From contig CM070604.1 of assembly GCA_036346395.1 (NCBI GenBank), forward strand, positions 40,699,662-40,763,661: a stretch of 64,000 bases of DNA, read 5' to 3'. Origin of the DNA: Hsuehochloa calcarea. Taxonomy: Eukaryota; Streptophyta; Magnoliopsida; Poales; Poaceae. Under the pieces are notes generated by a model. It did not search any database, had not been told where the DNA came from, and worked only from the letters and a program-made list of their open reading frames with translations. Both the position numbers and the translations under genes were made by a program. Position 1 is the first letter of the stretch. Every line of letters starts with the position of its first letter. Shown in pieces: positions 47,125 to 57,131 of the stretch.

Positions 47125-47661
47125 TAGGATTTGCCAAGAGGGTTGGCGTCGCCAGGCGACCAAGCGACCGAGGACCTTGAGCAGTCGGGCTTGGATAAAG
47201 TGACCTAGACCGCACGTGGCGCTAAGATTCCACGGATTCCGGGCTGGAAATGGTGGAGTCGATCCACCTGCGTTCCTTCTCGGTTTGCTTCCCGAGGACT
47301 GCAGCTTTGAAGTCTAGTCCTGAGGGAGAAGCCATTCCCAGTGAGGAGGGTGGAGTAAGGAGAGGTTGGTTGCAGTGGACACCATCGCCGAAGTGGCCTC
47401 AGGCGCTAGAAGTACCGCGGTGGCTAGAGAAGTTGGCTCAGACCGCCGTTCCCGAAGTGGCCGGCGGCGCGATGGTGGTGGATGCCGGAGCGGCGGGCAG
47501 CGTGGGGGCAGTGCTGCTGGGGCGTGGGAGCAAAAGCGAGGCCGTATGACCAGTGACACTCTTAATTTGATGCAAGAGAAACGCGCCCTCCTGGTGCAAC
47601 GCTCGACAATGGAGGTTCGGAGATCACATGAATCATAGTTGCTGCACAGGAATAGTGAGCT
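47125..47661 (-). pseudogene. 5' end of the interrupted LINE
   Basis: GC-rich DNA whose left edge joins the LINE ORF1 across LTR element 2. Minus frames are Pro/Arg/Ala-rich and not diagnostic. Assigned by continuity only. Confidence 0.4.
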
Positions 47662-48185
47662 TGTTAGGTAATCTTTATTTTGTTTTTGTTGTATTCAAGT
47701 CGCTTCGTACGTCTGTATCCGAGTCAGTTACTTGGTTGAGTTTTTGGAGTCCATGTCGGTCACTTTTGCGTGCGTGCGTGAGTGTATAAAGCTGGACTTA
47801 GAGCGCCATGTAACGAAGACAATTGAAGCAAGACAAGTTGATGTGAGTCCAAAAGACAATAAAAAAACGCTACCGTTTATGTGAGACACAGCACTAAAAA
47901 TCTATCTTTGGCTTCTTGTCTACGTGAGCGGATTCTTGCGTTCGTGTGTTTCCATCCGCGTATGCGTGTGTTCGTGCATTGCTTCTGGCATGTGTGTGTA
48001 TCTTCCTATTTGATCTACATGTGTGTGTGTGTCTTCATCCAAGATCGCTTCCTGTACGTGTTCGAGCGTGGGTTTCGATCGGTTTCCTGCCGAGTGTTCT
48101 GTTGAAACTCTCTGTCGAGCATAAGCGTCGTCCAGCGGGAACTTCTTCATTAAATCGGCTATTTCGTCTTTGGTTTGGGCCAACA
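47662..48185 (+). repeat. 5' LTR of TR-GAG element 3
   Basis: Starts TGTTAGGTAATC and ends GGGCCAACA directly before a primer site TGGTATCAGAGT (48,188). GTGTGTGT-rich in the downstream half. No matching 3' LTR is visible, so the element is truncated on its right. Confidence 0.65.
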
Positions 48186-48230
48186 ATTGGTATCAGAGTC
48201 TGAGTTCTTGACCCGTGTGTGCCTAAGATC

Positions 48231-49102
48231 ATGCCGCGCTCTTTGGGAAGTTGTGTCACCGGTGACGAGGCGACGTCGGGTGTGATGGCGAAGGAGAGTT
48301 CCGCTGTCTCACTGCATTATCCAAAGCTCACGAAGAGTAATTATGCAGTATGGGCAATCAAGATGAAGGTGTACATGCGTGCTCAGGGAGTGTGGGACGC
48401 GATTGAGGACGACAACGTCGATGTGTGCAAGGATCAGATGGCTTTGGCGGCGATCAATGAAGGCATCTCTGAGGAAACACTCTTTCTACTGGCCAAAAAA
48501 GAGACGGCCAAAGCTGCGTGGAAGACGATGCATCTTGGTGACGATCGTGTCAAGGAAGCACGAATACAGACTCTCAAGAGCAGGTTCGAGGGGATACGCA
48601 TGAAAGAAACAGAGTCGATCGACAACTTCGCCACGAGGTTGACGACGATTGTCAATCAGATCCGAGTTTTGGGGGACAAAATGGAAGAGAGCTATATTGT
48701 GAGAAAGTTCCTTCCGGCAGTTTCTGTGGAAAGTTTTAGCAAATCGTCTCCGCCATTGAGCAGTTTGCCGACCTCAAGGTGATGACGATTGAGGAGGTGA
48801 TCGGCCGCTTGAAGGCACACGAGGAACGGATCCGAGGATCTGGCAGCGGGGAAGATGAACAGCTGCTGTTAACTCGCGCCGAGTGGGAGGCCCGATCATC
48901 ACAAGGCAAAGGCGAGGGTTTTTTTGGTGGCTCTAACAGTGGTGGGAGCCGAGGCCGCAAGAATTGGAAATTTGATAAGTCAAAGGTGATATGTTATAAT
49001 TGTCAGGATTTTGGACACTTTGCTTCAGAATGCCGCAATCCAAAGAAGGAGAAAACGCTTCTTGCTGAAGCTCTCAGCGATGATGAATCAACACTGCTAT
49101 GA
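48231..49102 (+). pseudogene. Gag of TR-GAG element 3
   Basis: From ATG 48,231 the UBN2 core is open: LTKSNYAVWAIKMKVYM, GVWDAIEDD and KETESIDNFATRLTTIV. The frame changes near 48,720-48,780, and the second half (to 49,102) has IEEVIGRLKAHEERI, LLLTRAEWEA, the knuckle CYNCQDFGHFASEC and the acidic end SDDESTLL. The order and the last residues match the gag of element 2, although their LTRs differ. No pol follows; the next 670 bp belong to a different copia tail. Confidence 0.85.
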
Positions 49103-49112
49103 TGCTGAGTCG

Positions 49113-50881
49113 AGTCTGTGTGTTATTCAAGTTGAAGTTGTGACCAACCAATTTGGCCGACCAATTTACAAAGGGTTTATCACGTAATGTGATAGATAGT
49201 GCATCGAGTGAGATGGGCCTGAGACCCACGTGAGTCATACCACAGTGGTAACCTGTTCTACGTGATCGGAGATCCCGTGAAGTAGAATGATGAAACAAGC
49301 TGTTGGTTGACTGGGAGGAGAGACCTTTACAGGGCTCATTTCTTCAATGATGCGCTTCTTTCCTATTCTGTATGGTAGGTTGGTTTTACCTTAATGTGAT
49401 CCGAGTGGCTTATTTAAAGCAGAGATGTCGGCCTACAGGACATCTTAGAAGGAACACACCTATATGAGTTCGATCTTTGGTCACAGCCTATGAGATTTGG
49501 GTGATCTCTAGATACTCATGAATAGGCCTGGAGTATGACCTATACGCTCCAACCAGAGGGGATGCTTTAGGCAGCCTAGTACTAGTAAAGGAATTAGGTA
49601 AAATTTGTTCACACAAAACTGTCAATTCAAGGCATAGTCCATTGTTCAGCTGTGGATGAGTGTAACTTCTTTCCTAGGTGGATGTTCAACTTAACAGTCT
49701 CCATCGAAACACTGGTATATCAAAACAATAGCAGGACTGAGAGCATTTCTTGTGTGCCTTGAAATTTGGTGGGGATTGTTGGATTAATTGGGCTTGGACC
49801 ATTTTAATTTAGCAATTAATCAAATGAAATTCCTAGGCCCACATGGAAAAAATTGATTAGTCCCACATGGAGAATTGAATGGGAGTTACACCACTTTAAA
49901 AGGTGAAAAGTGGTAACCCCCTTGTGCAATTGGAGAGAGCTCAGACATGCCTTGCTCGCCGCTCTTCGCTTCGCCTCGCCACCACGCCACGCCACGCCAT
50001 GCGCGCACGCGTGCGGTCGCGCGCGTGTGCGTGTCGCGTCGCGTGTCGCAGCGTCTTGCAGCGCGTGTCAGTGCGGGCGCGTTTTTTCTTTATCTATTCG
50101 AAAATCGAAACGCACTGACTCGCAGTAAAAATCATTAACGAATGGCTGCGGTTACTTTCGAGTAATGGAGGCAGTTGCTAGTGACTAATGTCTGCAGTTA
50201 CTAGTAACGAATGGCTGCGGTTACTTTCGAGTAATGGAGGCAGTTGCTAGTGACTAATGTCTGCAGTTACTAGTCTCTTCGTTTTTGCTGTTACTGAGGA
50301 GGAGAATACAGAAAGGCTCTCTACTCCATAAAAAGATATACAAACTACTCTGTCTGGATCAGTTCTTTTGTTGTTGCTGCTATCTGCAATCTCCGGTTCA
50401 GAACCTTGCGCACATAAGGCTCTGGGCGAGTAGGCCTCCGAAACTCCGTTCGTCTGAGTACCTGCTCGGGTAGACGGGCGATCAAGTTTTTGGGGAGCGC
50501 GTTAGCGCGACTACTCATTCTGTGACTTCGTCTTCATCCTGGTGGTGAACTGCTCGCGATACTGCACGGCGAACATCTTCCTGCATCACGCCTCTTCCTG
50601 CATCACGCCTCGATCGACTACATCGAATAGGCCATCATGTCGACTGATGGTAACGGCGCATCCGGTGTCACAGACACTGGCCCCGCCCGAGGGTATACCC
50701 TGAAAACTTATCTGATGTTTTTGTTTCTGTGCGCTATGAATATGTTAATAGGATCTGCTGTTATCCTGTTCATTAGCGAATATGAATACATCATTGTTGA
50801 ATTACTCATGCTCTTGTTTGTCATGTTTTATATGCTTAACTTCTGGATTAAAATATGCCGAAAATTGACTAGATTTTCATC
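49113..50881 (+). mobile_element. BARE/Angela-like copia remnant: 3' end and LTR
   Basis: 49,113-49,765 is non-coding 3' sequence of the type seen in grass BARE/Angela elements (phrases GAGTTCGATCTTTGGTCACA, GATACTCATGAATAGGC, ACAAAACTGTCAATTCAAGG). A polypurine tract TTTGGTGGGGAT and an LTR starting TGTTGGATTAATTGGGC at 49,777 follow. The LTR seems to end near ATTTTCA at 50,881, where SRO-like sequence begins. No pol remains. Family name is recalled, not searched. Confidence 0.65.
50136..50273 (+). repeat. 69-bp tandem duplication in LTR
   Basis: Two identical 69-bp units starting TAACGAATGGCTGCGGTTAC (50,136-50,204 and 50,205-50,273). Confidence 0.95.
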
Positions 50882-50912
50882 AGGCCTTTCGTACTGGGAG
50901 ATTCAGAGTTAG
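50637..50912 (+). CDS. Small hydrophobic frame in LTR leader (91 codons)
   Basis: ATG at 50,637 opens a frame with STDGNGASGVTDTGPARGYT, then two strongly hydrophobic segments (LMFLFLCAMNMLIGSAVILF, and VELLMLLFVMFYMLNFWI), which look like membrane helices. It lies in the downstream part of the BARE-like LTR and runs over its presumed end. I do not recognise the product, and it may not be translated. Confidence 0.3.
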   Translation: MSTDGNGASGVTDTGPARGYTLKTYLMFLFLCAMNMLIGSAVILFISEYEYIIVELLMLLFVMFYMLNFWIKICRKLTRFSSGLSYWEIQS

Positions 50913-51323
50913 AAGAACTTTGTGCAAGGGGAGCATGACCATTAGATCGCATGCTTGGTCCAACAGAATTGCAGACATTAACGCTGACCAACGCACTCAT
51001 CACAAGGGCACCATGACCTAAAGGTGCCCTTCTTGGTGCAAAAGGATCTTGCCTATTAGTACAGTGAGATGAAGAGCTCTCAGAACAGATACTTGGGATG
51101 GGGGGGTGCTGTCCTTTGAGTGCCGCACTTGCTGCTGGAGAACCGCCACATGTGGAATCCACAGGTTAACATTTCTCAGGCCGCACACTTGGTGCTGGAG
51201 AATCATGACTAGGAGTTGCAGATGCAGCATTTTGTGCTTCTTGTACCGATGGAGATAAGAGTCCAGTGTTGTACTTACAGGATAACTAACCACTTCAGCA
51301 GGAGAGTTATACCATAGTGATGG
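50882..51323 (-). pseudogene. SRO C-terminal exon(s)
   Basis: A good acceptor (CTATTGCAG) precedes PSLWYNSPAEVVSYP (51,323-51,279). After this a GTAAGT occurs, so it may be a 45-bp exon. Downstream, a second frame has SVQEAQNAASATPSHDSPAP, then a stop, CGGSPAASAALKGQHPPI, SVNVCNSVGPSMRSNGHAP and SSSNSESPSTKG. This Ser/Pro-rich tail lies after RST. It ends against the BARE-like LTR. Assignment to the SRO gene rests on position, strand and splice signals. Confidence 0.55.
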
Positions 51324-51937
51324 CTGCAATAGGAGGGAAAAAGTTAAGAACAGCATATGATAAGAACATAAATATGCCAGCACAGATATGCAATGATTGG
51401 CTAATCCTCTGTTTCACAATATATGTCCAAACCCATCACACGCACAAGCAAGCACTAAATTTAAGAAAAACATTAATGAGAAATGATCATATATATCCTA
51501 TAAAAAGACATACTACAACTATTCAACATCTTGCACGGCATTAAAGTAAGAGTAGAGAGTTAAATATTGCAAATAATTACACTCTTGAGTTCCTCAATGG
51601 AACATTGTTAAATGATACTTCCCAAGAAGATGGACAGACTACAAACATCCCAAAACGGACAAACAGTGTTAAACGACGATTCCCAAGATGGACAAACATC
51701 CCAAAACGGAGGGAGTAAATAGCATGCAAAATTTGTCAAACAGCATGCACCGTACAAGCCAGCTCATAAAAACTGATATGAAAAACGCTAAGTGTTTAGC
51801 GAAACCATTAAGACCCAAGAAAATAGTTCATAATCACTAGAAACTAGGATTTGAATGCTACCACTTTTACTATCAGAATAATAATAAGCATGAGACCTCT
51901 GAAAGGGCAGGGCTTGCATGTTCCCTCAATCACATTC
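51324..51937 (-). other. Intron DNA left of the copia insertion
   Basis: AT-rich, without frame, between the C-terminal exon acceptor and the copia LTR. It reads as the 3' part of the SRO intron that was split by the insertion. The last bases are CATTC, a candidate target duplication. Confidence 0.5.
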
Positions 51938-52072
51938 TGTTGAGATATGTGATCCGAATTCCTAATGTAGTTGTATTCAAACATGTTATATTAGCGGATA
52001 GGTTCTCTTACTTGGACTCCAAGTCAGGTTGCCCCTTTATATACCTCTTGTATGCCGCACGGGGAGAGGTGA
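51938..52072 (+). repeat. 5' LTR of copia, first part
   Basis: Matches 59,328-59,459 from the start through GAGGTGA, where the solo LTR is inserted. The second part resumes at 55,367-55,371 (GGTGA) and runs to 55,507. Confidence 0.92.
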
Positions 52073-55000
52073 TGTTGGGACCCAAATAATGCAAATCTGG
52101 ACCCTCTGTGTATTCTGCATTAGTCCAGGATCACGCTAGTGCACACAGTGTTAACATTGATGAAGTATCAACTCCATACAACGAAATATTAAATAAACGA
52201 GTAATTTAAATAACAAATAACTGTTGTGACCTTAAGGTCGAGTTTTACAATTATTAAGCCATGCAAGGCTAACAATAATGAAATAAACTGCAGCGGAAAC
52301 AAAGTAAACTCCAGCGGACTCCCATCAATACACCACAGGCAACTGACTAGGATCAAGACCCTAACGATCAACCTTCGTATAATTCCTCTTCAAAAGCTGA
52401 TGACGACTCCTCCACTTCTGTTGATTTGTTTAGCAAGAGTAAGTACACACCGTACTGGCAAGCCATACCACAGAATGCAATTATACATGATAGCTTATTC
52501 CAAAAGAATGGCTTCTGTGGTTAATTTGCAGAAATACAACATTTGCAATTGAATACGAATAATAGATTGAAAATGTAATTCAAAACAAATAAACAATAAT
52601 AATTTATCATTTGATTTCACAAAGACACACAGTCTAAACAGGTTATTCACACAACTGCACAAGTTACCTCACACAGCTGACCCTTCCCAATTGTTTTATG
52701 AAAATCTATCCCTCGTGTGAAATTCCCGAGCATGTCCATAATCGAGGACGCGGCTATTCGAATAGATTAATTAAACACTCTGCAGAGGTTGTGCACTTTA
52801 CCCGCATGATGAAATCAACCGGATCAGAGTTGATCACAACAAAACCTTTCAAAAACTTCATCTCAAGCATTGACACTCCCGATGTGCTTTCCTGCCGGCC
52901 AACCGATATACACAACGTTTGGTTACGACACACATCGTTGGACAGGGATGCAGCGAACCGTCCCGCGATGTGATATATCACACCTCCAGCCCATCACACG
53001 GCTTAAATACAATCTGAGTTGTCAATGTCAAGACTCCATAACTTACTAAGTCAGGCCTAGCCCATACTAAGCATGTGGTCGTACAGTAAGGCCCAGTTCA
53101 ATGACGCACAAAGTTAAGTCCTTAATCGACCAAGGCAAGACTTCCAGTTTTAACCCAAATCATAAAGTTTATAAAGCACACAGCTCCACCATTCACACAG
53201 ATCCACCACTTGCCTTAGTCTAAATCTTTTCCCACCCTGTTGATTAAGTGCAACACATGCCATCAACGAGTAATAGCACACAGCACATACAGTTTCATCA
53301 CACAGTTCCATAATCACTTAGTCAAGTTTATAATTACAACTCACATGAAATGATGACTCGTGGCATGGCTAAGCAATCTACTCGTATCTAACCAACCCAC
53401 GTTGGTGCTACGATAATACCAACTAGTAATGAACCAATCTAGGGTGACAAAAGATCATGGCATACAATAGACAAGGTGGATATAACAAATTGGACTAATA
53501 ACTATCCCAACAGCATTTAAATAAATACTTGAAATAGAATGCAATACAATGAAACAAAGTATTTTGAAAACTGGGTTCAATATGATCAAAGGTATAACTT
53601 GCCTTAAAATAGGTCTAGGTACTGGTCTTGATCTTGAGGTGCTCCTTCTTCTCTAAAATTTTCCGAAGTATCGACGTCTACTCGCAAATGAGACAAAAGA
53701 AACAAAAACAAATAAATAACAGAGGCAAAACAAACTCCAAAAATCAAATACAATTCACCATTAAATAGATCTTGATTTTATATGAATTTACAAATTTGAA
53801 TGGGCTCAATCGAAGGTCGGATGCAAAAGTTATGGGCTTTGGAAGATTTGAAATCAAATAAAAACCCTAATTTGGATTTTAATGAATTTTCCAAATTATT
53901 TTTATAAAGGAAAAGCATATTATTGCGCAATGCTTGCGTCAGCCGAGAATTTCCAAAAAAAGAATTAGATTTAAAAGAAATCTGACATGTGAGCCCCACA
54001 TGTCAGTCTCTGGCTCACGGTGGACCGAGTGCACCGAGCCTCGGGAGAGTTGACGCGGTGGACTGGCCACACACGCGTGTGCTGGCGCTGATTTGGCGCC
54101 ACGCGGCTGCCACACCAACACCGAGGCTGATGCTGGCGCTGAGCTGGACGACGACGGCGGCAGCGGCGCTCGAGACCCGATGGTCACCGGCGTTTGGCGG
54201 CGAGTCATCGGCGGCGAAGGGTACCAGATTGTTCCACGTGCTATTGCGCACTCAGGGGTGCCCTTACCAGTAGTTGGCAATGACAGTGGCGACCGGCGGC
54301 GAGGAAGAAGCGGCGGTGGAGCTTTGGGTTTTGTCGGAAGTGCGCTCCGGCGATGCTCCGGCGACGAGGAGGGCGCACGGGGTAGCCTGGGACTTGCTGA
54401 ACACGGTGGTGCAGTCGGTGGGGCAAGGGCGACAACGACGGCGGTGCAATTCGCCGGAGAAGAAGCTCGGCCGAAAACCCTAAAACTTGAAATGCGGCGG
54501 CGCTAGAGCGATCGGGGCGACGAGGGTGGCGGCTCTGGGTTGCGGAGGACTGGGCGATCCTTGGGGGGTATTTATAGGACCGAGGGACGCCAGAATTGGA
54601 AACCCCCAATTCGAGTATGAAACGGCCGCGATTGGAATTTCGAAGATTCAAGGAGATTGGGATGGATTCGGTAGCCGATTTGGTTAGGGATGAGTACAGG
54701 ATAGATACAGCTACAAATTGGTGGGGTCAGCGCGAAGAATCAGCGACCGTTGCGATTTTGTCGGACGAAGCTTTGAGCAGCGGCAATGGCGGCGAAGGTG
54801 CGGGCGCGAGGAAGAAGAAGACTGCACGGAGACGACGACTCGGTGACGGTCCCACCTGGCAGTGGCAGCGAGGCGCGGGCGAGCGAGCGAGCGAGATCAG
54901 CGGACGAGGCCACACGGCAGAAATCGAACAAAGGAAGGCGGGCGAGCGCTCGGGCGTTCGATCGAAGGAATGGCACGTGTCGCGCATCCAACGAACGAGG

Positions 55001-55366
55001 GCGCGGGCGAGCAAGGAGATGGGCTGGCGCGCGGGAATAGTGTTGGGCTTCGGCCCAACACTGTTCCGAAGAATTAAAATTGATTTTTCTTTTTAGAAAC
55101 ATCAGAAAATGCAAATAGCAAATAGACAATAGCAAATGATCTTGGAAAAATTCCAGAAAATTCTAGAAAATATATCCAAGCATATAGAATCCAAATAAAA
55201 AAAGTTTGGCCATTGTTGATGTTGGGATTAAGCACATTAAATTATTTTGTCATGAAAGTTTATAATAAGCTTTTAAATTTAAATTCAAATAAAATGCAAA
55301 TGGTGAGATTTCCAACTAGCAACTAATTAAAAGATTTTCAAAGGCTCAAAAAGTTGGGATGTTACA
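52073..55366 (-). mobile_element. 3.3-kb solo LTR nested in copia LTR
   Basis: Read on the minus strand it starts TGTAACATCCCAAC and ends TTTGGGTCCCAACA, 3294 bp, and is flanked on both sides by GGTGA (52,068-52,072 and 55,367-55,371). A minus TATA box (TATAAATA, 54,569-54,576) lies about 800 bp in, so R/U5 would be about 2.5 kb. This size and the TGTAAC start fit the large-LTR gypsy elements of rice (RIRE3/RIRE8 type, recalled). The frames in 54.0-55.1 kb are GC-driven and show no domain. Confidence 0.85.
54569..54576 (-). promoter_or_regulatory. TATA box of solo LTR
   Basis: The minus strand reads CCTATAAATACCCCCC within a GC-rich block, the likely LTR promoter. Transcription would run toward the SRO C-terminal exon, in the SRO sense direction. 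Confidence 0.55.
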
Positions 55367-55371
55367 GGTGA

Positions 55372-55507
55372 CACTTCATTGTAATCCCCTGCGATTTGTA
55401 AACACTCCTCATATAGTGATAATTGCCGGTTGGCCCCATGGTTTTTTCCTCGTAAGGGTTTTTCACGTAAAAATTTGTGTCTCCTTTTGTCCCTATTTTA
55501 TCTAACA
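55372..55507 (+). repeat. 5' LTR of copia, second part
   Basis: CACTTCATTGTAATCCCCTG to TATCTAACA corresponds to 59,463-59,606 of the 3' LTR. The primer site follows after AG. Confidence 0.9.
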
Positions 55508-56147
55508 AGTGGTATCATAGCATAGGAGATCAGGGTTTGAGAGATTCGGAGAGAAAAATAGTACGATCCAATCTGGCGGCGCCATCACGCACAACGCATT
55601 TGTTCACGCGCATCGCCTCCATTCACGTGCCTGCGCTTCGATTAGCACTGGTCTCGCGCTCTTCATCGCCTCAGTCCGAATGTCCTCGTGTCTCCAGCAT
55701 CGATCGTTGCGCATTGTCCTTAATTGCCACGCAACAGGAGCGAGCAACAGGAGTCCTTCAATTCCATCTTGTGCAAGGATGGTAAAAAGCATACTTGATT
55801 ATTCAATTCAATCTGCTGCTTGATTTTGGTGACTCAACCGTGCCAAGCAAAAGCAAGTCCAGCAGCAAGTAAAATCAAGTCCAGCCGGCACGAAGGCCGA
55901 GAAGAATCAAGATCCAGAAGTGCTGCGATCACATGGTCTCCAGAAGCTTTCGTAAGGCATCCTAATTGTTTCACGTGAAGCCTCCTGCTTTTTGGTAGTT
56001 TTGGTGTTCTTTGCAAAGTCCACACGAGAAGTGCACCAGGAGGTCAAAGATCTTTGATTCGCTTACACAGAACATGTACCAAAGAGGTTGTGATTTTTTG
56101 CTAGGTTTACACATATCAGTACCAGCAAATTTCAGATTTTATTCCTC
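55508..56147 (+). other. Copia leader region
   Basis: Primer site TGGTATCATAGC (55,510-55,521) and about 600 bp of untranslated leader up to the gag ATG. No further structure recognised. Confidence 0.6.
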
Positions 56148-57098
56148 ATGGCGACTTTGAAGTGTGATCTTCTACTCCTAGATCGAGACACAAGATTTTC
56201 GCTGTGGCAAGTGAAGATGAGGGTTGTGCTGGCACAGATGGATTTAGATGATGCATTGGAAGATTTTGATAAACAATCTACCGCATGGACAGCAGATGAG
56301 AAGCACAAAGACTATAAGGCTTTATCTTAGATTCACCTTCATTTATCAAATGATATTTTGTAGGAGGTTTTGAAGCAGAAGATATTTGCTGCATTATGGC
56401 TGAAGCTGGAACAAATCTGCATGACAAAGGACCTCACTAGCAAGGTGCATCTTAAGTAGAAGTTGTATTCTGACAAATTGCAAGAAGGAGGATCTGTGTT
56501 TGATCATCTTTCGTTGTTTAAGGAGATCGTTGCCGACCTAGAGCCGATGGAGGTAAAATATGATGATGAGAATTTGGGTCTTATTCTTTTGTGTTCACTG
56601 CCTAGTTTTTTTAAAAAAAATTCAAAGATATCATATTATATAGTAGAGATACTCTCACGCTTAATGAAGTTTATGAAGCTTTGCATGCTAAGGAGATGAT
56701 GAAACAGATGGTACCTTCTGAAAAAATCAAGCTCGCAAGGAGAAGGGTTGTTTGTTCGTGGCAGGCAAAAGGAGAAGAACTCAAACAATAGATCTCAAGG
56801 CAAAAGTTCGAACGGCTACAAAGACCGGTTGAAATCAGGAGACAAGTACAAGTTATGCAAATATTGCAAGAAAAGTGGGCACGACATCTCTAAATGCTGG
56901 AAGATGCAGAATAAAGAAAAGAGAGTTAGTTATTATAAGCCAAAAGGAAAACAAGATGATGAAGGTAAAGCCCCCCTTGTTGCTGATGAAAGTTCTGATG
57001 GAGAAATTCTTGTAGCCTTTGCTGGATGTGCTAAGACCAATGATGAATGGATTTTTGATTCTATCTGTACCTTTTATATGCGTCCTAACAGGGACTAG
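56148..57098 (+). pseudogene. Copia gag and protease remnant
   Basis: ATG 56,148 opens the UBN2-type gag (RFSLWQVKMRVVLAQM, ALEDFDKQST). Stops at 56,328 and 56,457 and a frame change near 56,700 follow. The next frame contains the knuckle CKYCKKSGHDISKCW (56,860-56,900) and the protease start WIFDSICTF. The canonical Asp-Ser-Gly is changed to DSI, so the active-site glycine is lost. A stop follows at 57,097. Confidence 0.85.
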
Positions 57099-57131
57099 TT
57101 TGCCACCTATGAACCTGTTGAAGGTGGTACT

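Larger units (their letters stand above)
37801..47661 (-). mobile_element. LINE (L1-like), split by two LTR elements
   Basis: On the minus strand the order is ORF1 (DUF4283-like and zinc knuckle), endonuclease, reverse transcriptase, zf-RVT and a poly-A tail (plus-strand TTTATTATTTTTTTT at 37,802-37,816). LTR elements at 41,908-43,579 and 45,102-47,119 interrupt ORF1 and are younger. Many stops and frame changes show an old, inactive copy. The 5' border near 47.5-47.66 kb is a guess, and a target duplication was not found. Confidence 0.8.

Noticed and set aside
53939..55135. Long GC-rich frames on both strands in the solo LTR
   Set aside because: They lie in the GC-rich promoter part of a solo LTR, overlap each other on opposite strands and show no domain.
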